A stretch of 64,000 nucleotides of DNA from an uncultured Saprospiraceae bacterium (GTDB lineage: Bacteria; Bacteroidota; Bacteroidia; Chitinophagales; Saprospiraceae): positions 17,975 through 81,974 of the forward strand of contig CALGNN010000027.1 in assembly GCA_937961455.1 (NCBI GenBank). Reading direction: 5' to 3'. This document shows positions 18,327 through 28,080 of this stretch, one piece after another. The position numbers were made by a program, and so were the translations under genes. The notes beneath the pieces are model-generated. The model did no database searches and was not told the origin of the DNA. It saw only the letters and a program-made list of their open reading frames with translations. Positions within the stretch are counted from its first letter, which is position 1, and every line of letters starts with the position of its first letter.

Positions 18327-18357
18327 AGCGAAGACAAAATATCAATTCATCTTCGCT
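18327..18357 (-). terminator. Intrinsic terminator of the ECF sigma gene
   Basis: Read on the minus strand: AGCGAAGA, 15-base loop, TCTTCGCT, then a run of seven T. It ends at the mutY start codon, separating the sigma gene from the mutY-ssb-gldE-gldD unit. Confidence 0.85.
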
Positions 18358-18380
18358 ATTTAAAATTTGGTTTCTATTAG

Positions 18381-18896
18381 TTAGACCGCTTTATTATATC
18401 TCTTTGTTACAAGATTTTTCAATTCCTTTCGTGCGAAGAAAATTCTACTCTTCACCGTTCCCAAAGGAAGCTCTAATTCATCTGCTATTTCCTGATATTT
18501 ATACCCTACATAATGCATTTCAAAAGGAATACGTAAACCTTCATCTAGGTTTTTCACCATATAATTCAGTTCATCCATCAATATGTTGGACTCTGCTTTA
18601 TTGTCTACTATAGTCTTCCCTGAATTTATGTAATACATATTGTCAGTAGAATCTAGAATGGTATTTTTCTTTACCTTCTTTCTATAGTTGTTAATAAATA
18701 TGTTTTTCATTATGGTAAAAAGCCAAGCTTTAAAATTAGTGCCCGTTCTAAACTTATCTCGGTTGGTCAATGCTCTAAAAGCTGTTTCTTGATATAAGTC
18801 TTTTGCTTCCTCTTTGTTCTTAGTCAAATTATACGCGAATGCATTTAGCATTTGAGTTAAATCGGCAAACTTTGTATTAAATTCAATGGTCGACAT
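18381..18896 (-). CDS. ECF-type RNA polymerase sigma factor
   Basis: 171 residues. Region 2 is at about 15-85 (NKEEAKDLYQETAFRAL, FKAWLFTIMKNIFINNY) and region 4 at about 115-165 (PFEMHYVGYKYQEIADELEL then GTVKSRIFFARKEL). This resembles the very conserved, stand-alone ECF factor found throughout the Bacteroidota; no anti-sigma gene is adjacent. A TTTG-N20-TATCTTTG promoter sits 22 bases upstream, overlapped by a tandem repeat, and the gene ends in its own terminator, so it is monocistronic. Confidence 0.95.
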   Translation of the reverse strand: MSTIEFNTKFADLTQMLNAFAYNLTKNKEEAKDLYQETAFRALTNRDKFRTGTNFKAWLFTIMKNIFINNYRKKVKKNTILDSTDNMYYINSGKTIVDNKAESNILMDELNYMVKNLDEGLRIPFEMHYVGYKYQEIADELELPLGTVKSRIFFARKELKNLVTKRYNKAV

Positions 18897-18918
18897 GGCT
18901 TAACAATTTGGTACAACA

Positions 18919-18950
18919 CAAAGATATGCAAAGGTTAAACAAAAAGCAAA
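18919..18950 (-). promoter_or_regulatory. Bacteroidota-type promoter of the ECF sigma gene
   Basis: On the minus strand a -33 TTTG (18947-18950) and a -7 TATCTTTG (18919-18926) are separated by 20 bases, matching the TTTG / TAnnTTTG consensus. The start codon is 22 bases downstream of the -7 box. Confidence 0.8.
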
Positions 18951-18968
18951 TAAAGTTAAACAAAAAGC
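18934..18968. repeat. Tandem 14-bp direct repeat at the sigma gene promoter
   Basis: GTTAAACAAAAAGC occurs at 18934-18947 and again at 18955-18968, a 21-base (two helical turns) offset. The first copy covers part of the spacer and the edge of the -33 box, as an operator would. Confidence 0.7.
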
Positions 18969-19096
18969 TAATTTTGGGTGTCTTTTTATCTCTTTTTGCA
19001 AAATTACATGTGTATTTAGCTGTTTATCAACCACTTCTATGGATTCATTTCTTTCAATAAAAACTGAAAGTTAATGCATTGTTTACCATGTTTTAG

Positions 19097-20185
19097 CTAT
19101 TTTTGGGCCTTAAGCACCAAGATAATTGAAGCAATTCCGAATAAGATGTTAGGAATCCAGACCGCAAAGCTTGAAGACACATTCAAATTATTGGCAAAGG
19201 TCAATGAAAATTGAGACATCACGATAAACAGCGCTCCTATCGCAATTCCCATGGCAAGGTGTAAGCCCATGCCTCCTCTAATTTTCCTAGCGGCAATCGC
19301 CGCACCGATAATTGTTAAAATAATAATAGTGATTGGGTCAGCAGTCCGTCGATGCATTTCGACTTGCATTTTTCGTGTGGCACCAAGGCCTCTTCTTTTT
19401 TCATTGGCAATAAATTCTTGAAGCTCTGGTGTCGTCATCATCTCTTTTTGATTAGAGTACCTTTCCAGATCCCAAGGTGTAAATGCAAAGCTTGTGTCTA
19501 AAGGCGTTTTTTCATTCAAGATTAAAGACTCTTTATCACCATCAAACTCCTGAATAGCGTAATTTCTAATCTCCCATTTGTTTGGCTTTCCTTTCCATTT
19601 AATTGTTGAGGCTTCTAATAAATAAACAATCTCGTTATTATGAAATTTCTCTAATCTAAAATCTCTACCTATGGTATCTCCTTTTCGAAAATTCTTTAAA
19701 TAAATCTTTGACTCAGCATCCAAAAACATATGTATGTTGTGTCGCTTTGTTTCATCATTATTAGGATAGAAGTATTTGTTCTCGAAGGTTAGCATGGTTT
19801 TATTTCCTTTCGGAATAATAAAATGATTAGCTACAAAATGCACTGTGGCTAAAAACAATGCCGCGATAAAGTAGGGTCTTAAAAATCTAGTAAAACTCAT
19901 TCCTGCATTAAGTGCAGATATTACTTCTGAATTTCTTGCTAATCTGGAAGTAAAAAAGACAACAGCGATTAGACTAAAAAGAGGCCACAACAAAGCATTT
20001 ATATAAGGGATGAAATGAATATAGTACTCTTTCAATACGACCTCTGCTGTTAGATTATGGTCCAAAAATTTATTGACCTTTTCACTAAAACTCATGACAA
20101 CAGATATCAATGAAAAAAGTAGCACGGAGAAGAAAAAAGTCCCCAAGTATTTTTTGATGATATATTTATCTAAAGTTTTAAACAT
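19097..20185 (-). CDS. LptF/LptG family permease (YjgP/YjgQ)
   Basis: 362 residues: three N-terminal helices (DKYIIKKYLGTFFFSVLLF is the family entry), a large periplasmic beta domain (about residues 105-260), and three C-terminal helices (GLHLAMGIAIGALFIVMSQF). These permeases pair with LptB to extract lipopolysaccharide from the inner membrane; whether this copy plays the F or the G role cannot be told by eye. Five bases after tgt, so co-transcribed with it and with rodA. Confidence 0.9.
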   Translation of the reverse strand: MFKTLDKYIIKKYLGTFFFSVLLFSLISVVMSFSEKVNKFLDHNLTAEVVLKEYYIHFIPYINALLWPLFSLIAVVFFTSRLARNSEVISALNAGMSFTRFLRPYFIAALFLATVHFVANHFIIPKGNKTMLTFENKYFYPNNDETKRHNIHMFLDAESKIYLKNFRKGDTIGRDFRLEKFHNNEIVYLLEASTIKWKGKPNKWEIRNYAIQEFDGDKESLILNEKTPLDTSFAFTPWDLERYSNQKEMMTTPELQEFIANEKRRGLGATRKMQVEMHRRTADPITIIILTIIGAAIAARKIRGGMGLHLAMGIAIGALFIVMSQFSLTFANNLNVSSSFAVWIPNILFGIASIILVLKAQK

Positions 20186-20190
20186 AAATA

Positions 20191-21321
20191 TTAAAGCCGC
20201 TTAGAAAGTATTTTTACATAATCACTTTTCCATGAAGTAAAGCTTCCCTCAATTATTTTTTCTCTTGCTGTTTTAACTAATGATAAGTAAAACGATAAAT
20301 TTTGCAAACTTGCTATCTGTCCTCCCAAAATTTCTTGACTTCTTATCAAATGATGAAGGTAGGCTTTTGTGTGTGTCCGGCTTTCCGCTGAAGTGCTATT
20401 CGCATCAATGGGACTAAAATCATTTTTCCATTTTGCATTTTTTATGTTGATACTTCCTTCAGAAGTATAAATTAATCCGTGGCGTGCATTCCTAGTTGGA
20501 AGCACACAGTCAAACATGTCAATTCCCCTTGAAATGCATTCTAATAAATTTTCTGGAGTGCCGACTCCCATCAAATATCGTGGCTTACTTTCAGGTAGTT
20601 CTTCACAAACCAAAGCTGTCATTTCATATAGATCTTCTGCGGGTTCTCCAACAGAAAGTCCTCCAATTGCATTGATCGGCATATCTTTAGATGCAATGTA
20701 TTGTGCCGATGCTTGGCGAAGATCTTTATAAACACTTCCTTGTACAATGGGTGCAAATATTTGATCATAACCATAATGCCCCTCCGTCTCTTGAAATCTT
20801 TTTATGCATCGGTCCAACCAACGGTGTGTCAATTCCATAGAGTTTTTGGCATAATTATATTCACATGGATAAGGTGTACACTCATCAAATGCCATTATAA
20901 TATCGGCACCTATCGTTCTTTGTGTGTCTGTCACATTCTCAGGAGTAAAAAACAATTTCGAGCCATCAATGTGTGAACGAAAATTAACACCTTCTTCTTT
21001 TATTTTTCTCATACTACTAAGAGAATAAACCTGATATCCTCCGCTGTCTGTTAGCATAGGTTTTTCCCAGTTTATAAACTTGTGCACACCTCCCGCCTCT
21101 TTAATAATATCAAGTCCTGGCCTTAAATATAAATGATAGGTATTAGCTAAAATTATTTGCGCTTGAATGACCTCATCAATTTCTTTCTGATGGATTCCTT
21201 TAACGGTGCCAACTGTTCCGACTGGCATAAAAATAGGCGTCTCAATTTCACCATGTCCCGTCGTGAGTAAGCCTGCTCTTGCAGAAGAGTTTTTGTCCGT
21301 ATGTAGTAAATTAAAAGACAT
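20191..21321 (-). CDS. tgt: Queuine tRNA-ribosyltransferase, zinc-site cysteines replaced by serine
   Basis: 376 residues of normal length. Exchanges guanine for the queuosine precursor at position 34 of tRNAs with GUN anticodons. Motifs present: MLTDSGGYQVYSL, MAFDECTPYP (active-site Asp), NAIGGLSVGE and MFDCVLPTRNARHG (nucleophilic Asp, ~residue 268). In the classical bacterial enzyme a C-x-C-x2-C plus His site binds structural zinc; here the aligned residues are S-x-S-x2-S in DANSTSAES (~307-313), although the later His in YLHHLIR is kept. Lies between rodA and an lptG-like gene with gaps of 5-12 bases. Confidence 0.95.
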   Translation of the reverse strand: MSFNLLHTDKNSSARAGLLTTGHGEIETPIFMPVGTVGTVKGIHQKEIDEVIQAQIILANTYHLYLRPGLDIIKEAGGVHKFINWEKPMLTDSGGYQVYSLSSMRKIKEEGVNFRSHIDGSKLFFTPENVTDTQRTIGADIIMAFDECTPYPCEYNYAKNSMELTHRWLDRCIKRFQETEGHYGYDQIFAPIVQGSVYKDLRQASAQYIASKDMPINAIGGLSVGEPAEDLYEMTALVCEELPESKPRYLMGVGTPENLLECISRGIDMFDCVLPTRNARHGLIYTSEGSINIKNAKWKNDFSPIDANSTSAESRTHTKAYLHHLIRSQEILGGQIASLQNLSFYLSLVKTAREKIIEGSFTSWKSDYVKILSKRL

Positions 21322-21333
21322 GTTTTTCCTGTG

Positions 21334-22722
21334 TTACTTTTGATGTGTCATTTTTACCATGATTCCCAACATGAATGTAAAGCCCAATAAAGAAGATCCT
21401 CCTGCGCTAATGAATGGAAGAGGAATTCCAATCACAGGAACAAGATTCATGGTCATACCAATGTTAATAAAAAAGTGAATAAAGATAATTCCAGCAACTC
21501 CATATGCATAATTTCGAGCAAATGCAGATTTCATATATTCTGCATTTCGCAATATTCTAATCAGAAGCATGGTAAATAATAAAATGACTCCTAGACACCC
21601 GATAAACCCTTGTTCTTCTCCTATAGTGCTGAATATAAAATCTGTTGTCTGTTCTGGCACATAATTTAGCTGGGTCATGTCTCCTTGAAGAAAACCCTTT
21701 CCTTTAATACCTCCACTTCCTATGGCCATTTTAGAATATATGATATTATACAATGAGCCTTTAGGGTCACAGAGTTCTGGGCGTAGCCATACATTGACCC
21801 TATCTTGTTGGTGAGGTTTCAATAAGTTATTGAAAGCAAAAGAAGAAAAATAGCTAAAGCCCATTGACAAAATCATTATGGGCCAGATAATAGCAGCTAA
21901 TTTTGCTCTACGCTTTTTCCAAAGGAAAAAACTTAAAACGATCATACACAGTGCATGCAATACCGCCGTTTGCCAATAGAGTCCAAGAAAAACCCCTAAT
22001 GCCGTAATTAATATAAGAGCAACTATAGAATAGCTCTGTTTCTTAAACTGAAACAAAAAGATACCTAGCCCTATCGAGCTAAGCCCTAAGATTACAAACC
22101 AATAAAATGATACAAGTGAAAGCGCAAACAGCAATATTAAACTCGCTGCAAGAATGAATATCAATGGAGAAAGTCCATTTCGATATAAGACTACAGAAAA
22201 TGCTATAAAAGAAATCGCAGAACCTGCATCTGGTTGCAGTAAGATTAATAAGAGTGGCAAAAAGATGATCCCAGAAGCCAGCATCAAGTGCCTGATATTT
22301 TTCAAATTCACTTTGAAAGAAGAGAGATAATTTGAAAGCGCTAAGCAGGTTCCAAGTTTGGCAAACTCCGAGGGTTGAAATGAAAAACCCGCTATCTGAA
22401 ACCAAGAGGTTGATCCTTTAATGGTACTTCCAAACAGCAAAACTAAAATTAAAAGAAGGGTTGTAAGGAAAAATATCGGAAATGAAAAGTTACGCCAAAA
22501 CTCCCAAGGAATTAACTGTGTGCCCACAAACACTGCAATGGCAATTATTAAAAAAATAGATTGTTTGCTAAAGGGATTTTGAAAAGAAAAATAAGAAAAG
22601 CTATCTGAGCCATCATATACCGAAGCATAAATCATCAACCACCCTATCAGCACCAAGCTCGCATATAGCGCGATGATGACCCAATCTACTTTTGTTGTGT
22701 TATTACTTACGTATCGGCTCAT
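21334..22722 (-). CDS. rodA: Rod-shape peptidoglycan polymerase RodA
   Basis: 462 residues, ten or so membrane helices of the SEDS (FtsW/RodA/SpoVE) glycosyltransferase family. GFSFQPSEFAKLG, LQPDAGSAISF, QLNYVPEQTTDFIFSTIGEE and PLPFISAGGSSLL are the family's conserved loops. Longer than proteobacterial RodA because of a hydrophobic insert in the middle (about residues 190-275), as is common in Bacteroidota. Start overlaps the stop of the upstream SPOR gene by four bases. Confidence 0.95.
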   Translation of the reverse strand: MSRYVSNNTTKVDWVIIALYASLVLIGWLMIYASVYDGSDSFSYFSFQNPFSKQSIFLIIAIAVFVGTQLIPWEFWRNFSFPIFFLTTLLLILVLLFGSTIKGSTSWFQIAGFSFQPSEFAKLGTCLALSNYLSSFKVNLKNIRHLMLASGIIFLPLLLILLQPDAGSAISFIAFSVVLYRNGLSPLIFILAASLILLFALSLVSFYWFVILGLSSIGLGIFLFQFKKQSYSIVALILITALGVFLGLYWQTAVLHALCMIVLSFFLWKKRRAKLAAIIWPIMILSMGFSYFSSFAFNNLLKPHQQDRVNVWLRPELCDPKGSLYNIIYSKMAIGSGGIKGKGFLQGDMTQLNYVPEQTTDFIFSTIGEEQGFIGCLGVILLFTMLLIRILRNAEYMKSAFARNYAYGVAGIIFIHFFINIGMTMNLVPVIGIPLPFISAGGSSLLGFTFMLGIMVKMTHQK

Positions 22723-23123
22723 TTAAATGATAGAATCTCAGAGAATTCTACCTCATCTCTCACAAGAATTGCACCACTAAAATCCTTTTTAAGTTTATTT
22801 AAAAATGGATAAGCATCTTCTTGTGTCATAAACGCACCTGTCTTTAGAAAATAATATGGGTTTTGGTGGTTGCCGATTAACTTATATTCTGGATAAGTGT
22901 TTTGAAAACTGATTTTAGCACTGTCCCATTTCCTTCGGTCGGTCGTAGTTAATATTTGAACTCTCCATCCGTAAACTATTCTTTGCTGGCTATTTATCTG
23001 GCTAAATTTAGCCATTAGCGCAGAGATCTGGGGATCTTCCGTCACGATAATACTTTGACTATAAAGTTCATTGCTGCAAATGCTACAAATGCAAATCCAT
23101 AATATAGTTATGTGCTTCATCAT
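22719..23123 (-). CDS. SPOR-domain periplasmic protein
   Basis: 134 residues with a signal peptide (ITILWICICSICSNELYSQ). The rest is one SPOR domain (about 50-125: GWRVQILTTTDRRKWDSA ... YFLKTGAFMTQEDAYPFLNKL), a fold that binds glycan strands stripped of peptide at division sites. Four-base overlap with rodA supports a shared role in cell-wall growth. A minus-strand TAAGTTTG box (23130-23137) lies 6 bases before its first ATG. Confidence 0.85.
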   Translation of the reverse strand: MMKHITILWICICSICSNELYSQSIIVTEDPQISALMAKFSQINSQQRIVYGWRVQILTTTDRRKWDSAKISFQNTYPEYKLIGNHQNPYYFLKTGAFMTQEDAYPFLNKLKKDFSGAILVRDEVEFSEILSFK

Positions 23124-23129
23124 ATATTA

Positions 23130-23137
23130 CAAACTTA
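23130..23137 (-). promoter_or_regulatory. -7 promoter box of the SPOR-rodA-tgt-lptG operon
   Basis: TAAGTTTG on the minus strand fits TAnnTTTG and is only 6 bases from the first ATG of the SPOR gene. No good -33 TTTG is visible. Confidence 0.55.
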
Positions 23138-23152
23138 ATATAATTCCTAATA

Positions 23153-26100
23153 TTATACTTTGCCGTGGCACTGCTTATATTTCTTTCCACTTCCACAAGG
23201 ACAAGGGTCGTTTCGTCCTACTTTTTGTTCCTGTCTTTTAACCGTTTCTGGTTTGCGTCTATTGCGACTGACTCCCTCAGCAGCCGCTCTTGCTGCCTCA
23301 GCAGATTTGTTCGTTTGTGTTTTACTCAAATCTGTTTTTCGTTCTCTCGCTTCTTTCAGTCCGCCTTCTTCTCTTACGATCATTTTTCCCTTAAGCAAAT
23401 AGGAACTTACTTTTTCATTAATGCTATAAATGAGTTCTTCAAACAGATTATAGGCTTCCATTTTATAAATGACCAATGGATCTTTTTGCTCAAAAGATGC
23501 TCCTTGTGATGAATCTTTCAACTCGTCCATGCTTCTTAAGTGCTCTTTCCAGTTTCCATCAATTAAGGACAGCGTAACTGTTTTTTCGATATCCTTGATG
23601 ATGGATGCTCCATTGGTGTCAATAGCTTCTTGCATATCTGCAGCAATTGGAAGTGGGTTTTTACTTCCGTCTGTATATGGAATGGCAATTCGTTTGTATT
23701 TATGTCCCTCGTTTTCATGAACTCTTTGAATAACTGGAAGTAAGACTTGCGAAATCTGCTCTGCTTTTCTATTGTAAGCTTCACTCAATTGCTTATAAAA
23801 AGTGTTGCTTACTTCTTCTATTGATCCTTCATTAAAATCTACTTGATCCATCTGCACATCCAATCCTAATAATCTCATAGAATCTGTTCGGAAGCTTTCG
23901 AAATCTCCTCCTTGTTTATGATCCGCTACTAAGCTTTCACAAAGTCCCGTAAACATCGTGTTTAAATCAACTGACAATCGCTCTCCAGAAAGTGCATTGT
24001 TTCTCTTTTTATAAATCGCTTCCCTTTGGATGTTCATAACATCATCATATTCCAACAATCGCTTTCTTGTTCCAAAGTTATTTTCTTCCACTTTTTTCTG
24101 TGCACGCTCAATACTCTTCGAAACCATAGAATGTTGAATGACTTCTCCCTCGGAGTGACCCATCTTATCCATTAATTTGGAAATACGCTCTGAGTTAAAC
24201 AAACGCATCAACTTATCCTCCAAAGAAATATAAAACTGAGAAGACCCAGGATCTCCTTGTCTTCCGGCCCTACCTCTAAGCTGTCTATCTACTCTTCGAG
24301 AATCATGGCGTTCTGTGCCAATAATGGCTAATCCACCGGCATCTTTAACTCCTTGTCCCAATTTAATATCGGTTCCTCTACCTGCCATGTTTGTGGCAAT
24401 AGTTACTTGCCCTGGTTGGCCGGCAAGAGAAACAATCTCTGCTTCTCTTTGGTGTTGCTTTGCATTTAGAACATTGTGTCCGATGTTTCGCAAGTTCAAT
24501 ATTCTACTAAGTTTTTCTGAGATGTCAACCGTAGTGGTACCAACCAATACAGGACGTCCTTCCTTACTCAATTTTACAATCTCTTCTACAACCGCATTGA
24601 ATTTTTCTTTATCCGTTTTGAATACTAAATCTTCACGATCATCTCTTGCAATGGGTTTGTTTGTTGGAATAACAACCACATCCAATTTATATATTTCCCA
24701 AAACTCACTTGCTTCTGTTTCTGCTGTTCCCGTCATTCCAGCCAACTTGTGAAACATTCTAAAGTAGTTTTGCAAGGTTACTGTTGCGTAGGTCTGCGTA
24801 ATGTCACCAACTTTTACATTTTCTTTTGCCTCAAGTGCTTGGTGAAGTCCGTCAGAATATCTTCTTCCTTCCATCATCCTACCCGTTTGCTCATCAACAA
24901 TCTTCACTTGATTTTCAACAACTACATATTCCTCCTCTTTTTCAAAAAGGGTATAAGCTTTTAGTAATTGGTTAATTGAGTGAAGCCTTCTAGATTTAAT
25001 GGCAAACTCGTTGATGATCTCATCTTTAATTTTGGCCTTCTCTTTTATATCTAAATTTTCAGCTACTTCAAGTTGTGACAACTCTGTAGCGATGTCGTTC
25101 ATGATAAAGAAGTTGGGGTTTTCTTCTCCACGCGCCAAATACTCCGCACCTTTCTCTGTTAATTCAACTTGTCTGTTTTTTTCGTCGATAGTGAATAATA
25201 ACTCATCATCTACCAGATGCATGTTTTTAGATTGCTCTTGCATGTAAAAGTTTTCCGCTTTCTGCAATAACACTTTTATTCCTTCTTCACTCAAAAATTT
25301 AATTAAAGGTCTTGACTTTGGGAATGATCTGTAAGATCTTAAAAGCGCCATTCCTCCTTCGCCCTCTTCATATCCCGATAGTCCTTCATCAATCAATTTT
25401 TTGGCCTCTGCCAAATATTTTGTTGCCGCCTTTCTTTGTTCTCCTATCAGTCTTTCAACCTTTGGCTTTAATTCAATGTACTCTTGCTCTTCTGTGCCTT
25501 TGGGAACTGGACCAGATATAATTAAAGGCGTTCTAGCATCATCAATTAAAACAGAATCCACCTCATCGATCATGGCAAAATGGTGTTTCCTCTGAACAAG
25601 CTCTGTTGTAGAGAGTACCATATTATCTCTTAAGTAGTCGAAGCCATACTCATTATTGGTTCCATAGGTGATATCTGCATTGTAAGCATTCTTTCTTCCT
25701 TCGGAGTGCGGTTTGTATTTATCAATACAATCAACTGTAAGAAAAAGGAAATTAAAAATTGGTCCTACCCACTCACAATCTCTTCTTGCCAAATAATCAT
25801 TTACTGTGATAAGGTGAACTCCTTCTCCTGATAATCCATTTAAATATGCAGGTAGTGTAGCAACAAGTGTTTTACCTTCTCCTGTTTGCATCTCTGCAAT
25901 TTTACCATCGTGCAGCACCATTCCACCAATTAACTGAACATCATAGTGGATCATATTCCAAGTTATTTCACCGCCAGCTGCTAACCAAGTGTTTGACCAC
26001 ACCGCTTTATCTCCTTGTATTTCTACAAAAGAATTTGTCGCTGCTAAATCTCTATCGAACTGTGTCGCTGAAACTTCGAGCGTACTATTCTGTGTAAATC

Positions 26101-26467
26101 TTCTTGAGACTTCTTTTACTACAGCAAAGGCTTCAGGAAGAATTTCTTTTAAGATCTCTTCAAGGTGTTTGTCTTTTTCTTTTTTCAGCTCATCCATCTC
26201 TTTGAAGAGCTGTTCTTTTACTTCAAAGTCTGGCTCAGAAACAGCTTCTTGCTCTAACTGTCCAATATCAGCATTAATCCCTTCTAAATGTGTGCTAATT
26301 CTCTTCTTGAAATCATGTGTCTTATTCCTCAAGTCATCATTCGATAAAGACTGATACTGTTCAAAATAATCATTGATTTCTTCCACATATGGTGAATACT
26401 GTTTGACGTCCTTGTCATACTTTGTCCCAAATACTTTCTTAACACTGTCTCCTAAAAATTTAAACAT
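23153..26467 (-). CDS. secA: Preprotein translocase ATPase SecA
   Basis: 1104 residues, the motor that drives proteins through SecYEG. Walker A is MQTGEGKT at 193-200. The DEAD-type motif appears in [13 protein letters not shown], and helicase motifs are present in [13 protein letters not shown] and [15 protein letters not shown]. The C-terminal zinc motif [14 protein letters not shown] binds SecB or lipids. Longer than E. coli SecA, mainly through an insert between the nucleotide-binding and preprotein-binding parts (~330-420), typical for the phylum. Own transcription unit, about 30 bases ahead of the SPOR gene. Confidence 0.98.
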   Translation of the reverse strand: MFKFLGDSVKKVFGTKYDKDVKQYSPYVEEINDYFEQYQSLSNDDLRNKTHDFKKRISTHLEGINADIGQLEQEAVSEPDFEVKEQLFKEMDELKKEKDKHLEEILKEILPEAFAVVKEVSRRFTQNSTLEVSATQFDRDLAATNSFVEIQGDKAVWSNTWLAAGGEITWNMIHYDVQLIGGMVLHDGKIAEMQTGEGKTLVATLPAYLNGLSGEGVHLITVNDYLARRDCEWVGPIFNFLFLTVDCIDKYKPHSEGRKNAYNADITYGTNNEYGFDYLRDNMVLSTTELVQRKHHFAMIDEVDSVLIDDARTPLIISGPVPKGTEEQEYIELKPKVERLIGEQRKAATKYLAEAKKLIDEGLSGYEEGEGGMALLRSYRSFPKSRPLIKFLSEEGIKVLLQKAENFYMQEQSKNMHLVDDELLFTIDEKNRQVELTEKGAEYLARGEENPNFFIMNDIATELSQLEVAENLDIKEKAKIKDEIINEFAIKSRRLHSINQLLKAYTLFEKEEEYVVVENQVKIVDEQTGRMMEGRRYSDGLHQALEAKENVKVGDITQTYATVTLQNYFRMFHKLAGMTGTAETEASEFWEIYKLDVVVIPTNKPIARDDREDLVFKTDKEKFNAVVEEIVKLSKEGRPVLVGTTTVDISEKLSRILNLRNIGHNVLNAKQHQREAEIVSLAGQPGQVTIATNMAGRGTDIKLGQGVKDAGGLAIIGTERHDSRRVDRQLRGRAGRQGDPGSSQFYISLEDKLMRLFNSERISKLMDKMGHSEGEVIQHSMVSKSIERAQKKVEENNFGTRKRLLEYDDVMNIQREAIYKKRNNALSGERLSVDLNTMFTGLCESLVADHKQGGDFESFRTDSMRLLGLDVQMDQVDFNEGSIEEVSNTFYKQLSEAYNRKAEQISQVLLPVIQRVHENEGHKYKRIAIPYTDGSKNPLPIAADMQEAIDTNGASIIKDIEKTVTLSLIDGNWKEHLRSMDELKDSSQGASFEQKDPLVIYKMEAYNLFEELIYSINEKVSSYLLKGKMIVREEGGLKEARERKTDLSKTQTNKSAEAARAAAEGVSRNRRKPETVKRQEQKVGRNDPCPCGSGKKYKQCHGKV

Positions 26468-26611
26468 CTTGTTTTATTTTCTATTAGTGGAAAATCAAAG
26501 ATAATGATATCTTGAACCGAAGTGTTCATTTACAAATCAAATTCAAGTGTAATACTTTAAAAAGAGTCATATTTTATACCAATCCTGTTTTAATCAAAAA
26601 GTTTAGACAAT

Positions 26612-27367
26612 TTGGCAGAACAAACCAAAAAATCGGAAAATATTTCAGCTTTATTAGCAAGAACAGCTTTATACTTAATTAGCTCAATGCTGATACTAGT
26701 AGCTTGCCAGACTGAAAATTCAGAATCAAAGAACCTTAAATCCTACTACTTCCCATTAGAAGAACTTAAAAACGGTTTAGTTTATGAATACCAATCTCTA
26801 ATTGATAGCACGAGTGAATATTGGTTTTACAAACAATTTATTTCTGGTGATAGTGTGATGCTTTTGGGTCAAAACTACGATAGGCATTTACAAGTCCGTC
26901 AGTTTCAGTCTGAATTAATTACAGAGTCCGGAGCTAGATTATTAGAATTAGATCTATTTGATGAAGGACCAAATGGGAGTATTAATACACAAGTAAACAT
27001 TACCAGTGCTGATCTTTTTTCATTTAATAAAATGGATAGCACAGAAAAGCTTATTTATCATGTAAACTGGGAAGATCCTGTGCAGAAAATGGGCGTGGAA
27101 ATTATAAAGAACCGATTTCAAAATAATATCTATCAAATGGATTTTGAAGGTAAACGAATCAACTATCTAAAAGTCTTGCTTAGCGAACTTGTTTCTATTA
27201 GACAAGATGGACATTTAGATCTTGAATGGTACGGCGAAGAATGGTATGCTGAAAATATCGGCTTAGTCTTTTATTCCAAAGAAACTAAGGAGGGAGAGAA
27301 GTTTGCTTATAAATTGATTAAAAGAACTGGGATAGAGGCTTTTTTAGAAGCTCAAAACTTCAATTGA
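26612..27367 (+). CDS. Putative lipoprotein of unknown function
   Basis: Up to 251 residues. The segment TALYLISSMLILVACQ looks like a lipoprotein signal with Cys near residue 33. No ATG lies upstream in frame; I use a TTG that gives a long N region, and the true start is uncertain. The mature part is beta-rich (YEYQSLIDSTSEYWFYKQFI, YYFPLEELKNGLVYEY) without a recognisable domain. The only rightward gene between 14.7 and 34.8 kb. Confidence 0.65.
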   Translation: MAEQTKKSENISALLARTALYLISSMLILVACQTENSESKNLKSYYFPLEELKNGLVYEYQSLIDSTSEYWFYKQFISGDSVMLLGQNYDRHLQVRQFQSELITESGARLLELDLFDEGPNGSINTQVNITSADLFSFNKMDSTEKLIYHVNWEDPVQKMGVEIIKNRFQNNIYQMDFEGKRINYLKVLLSELVSIRQDGHLDLEWYGEEWYAENIGLVFYSKETKEGEKFAYKLIKRTGIEAFLEAQNFN

Positions 27368-27378
27368 TTGGGCTTAAG

Positions 27379-28035
27379 TTATTTTTGAGACTTTAGAAAT
27401 TTTTTCACTTTTCTATCACATTTATAGAAGTGTAGTATTTCTGAACCTGCCAGAAAAGCAATACCTGAACAGAAAATTATGGTCCTTAACACCTCAACTT
27501 TATCTACACTTTCTGGGTAAAATGGGCTTATTACAAGTAATTCAAGCATGATGACAGCTGCTGCAATAAAAAACAAGACTAAGCTTATTGCTCTCATGTT
27601 TAAAAGCAACTTGGATTTTCTTTGAATTAAGGTTTTTCTTAAGTAGTGGTGTAGATCTGTTCGGCTCTTGTCCATCTTAATGAGCTCTTTAAATGTGTGC
27701 TCAGCTGCTTCAAATTCCATTAAATTATAATGGCTTGCAGCTTTTCTAAAGATGGTTTCCTGGTAAACATCTACTCCTTTGAAGCTGGCAATGTTGTCTG
27801 TAATGCATACTTCTATTATTTCAACACACAACTTATTATGCTTCTCATATTTGCCAATTTGAAAAAGGGCATCTAAATAATTGATATGCATCTCAAAGTA
27901 TTCCTCAAATTCTGACTGAAGAATATTTCTTTTGTTTTCTTCATAATATCTTACTTTCTGACGAAAGTCAAGCTCCTCAATTTCCTTGAATTGATGGAAA
28001 ATTTCAGAATCATATGTAGAAAAATAATTTGACAT
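27379..28035 (-). CDS. Helical repeat protein with two C-terminal membrane helices
   Basis: 218 residues, no recognised family. The first ~140 residues are alpha-helical and TPR-like (FRKAASHYNLMEFEAAEHTFKEL). Two hydrophobic helices follow (about 146-168 MRAISLVLFFIAAAVIMLELL and 185-205 IIFCSGIAFLAGSEIL), ending in a short basic tail. It would be anchored with the repeat domain in the cytoplasm. Separated by 45 bases from the NAD kinase operon downstream. Confidence 0.65.
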   Translation of the reverse strand: MSNYFSTYDSEIFHQFKEIEELDFRQKVRYYEENKRNILQSEFEEYFEMHINYLDALFQIGKYEKHNKLCVEIIEVCITDNIASFKGVDVYQETIFRKAASHYNLMEFEAAEHTFKELIKMDKSRTDLHHYLRKTLIQRKSKLLLNMRAISLVLFFIAAAVIMLELLVISPFYPESVDKVEVLRTIIFCSGIAFLAGSEILHFYKCDRKVKKFLKSQK

Positions 28036-28080
28036 TCATTAAATATAATAATGCTTAAGCTATTCTTATATAAGACGATT

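Noticed and set aside
24315..24752. Long plus-strand frame (145 codons) opposite secA
   Set aside because: Opposite strand carries intact SecA helicase motifs; the antisense translation has no domain and no promoter box.
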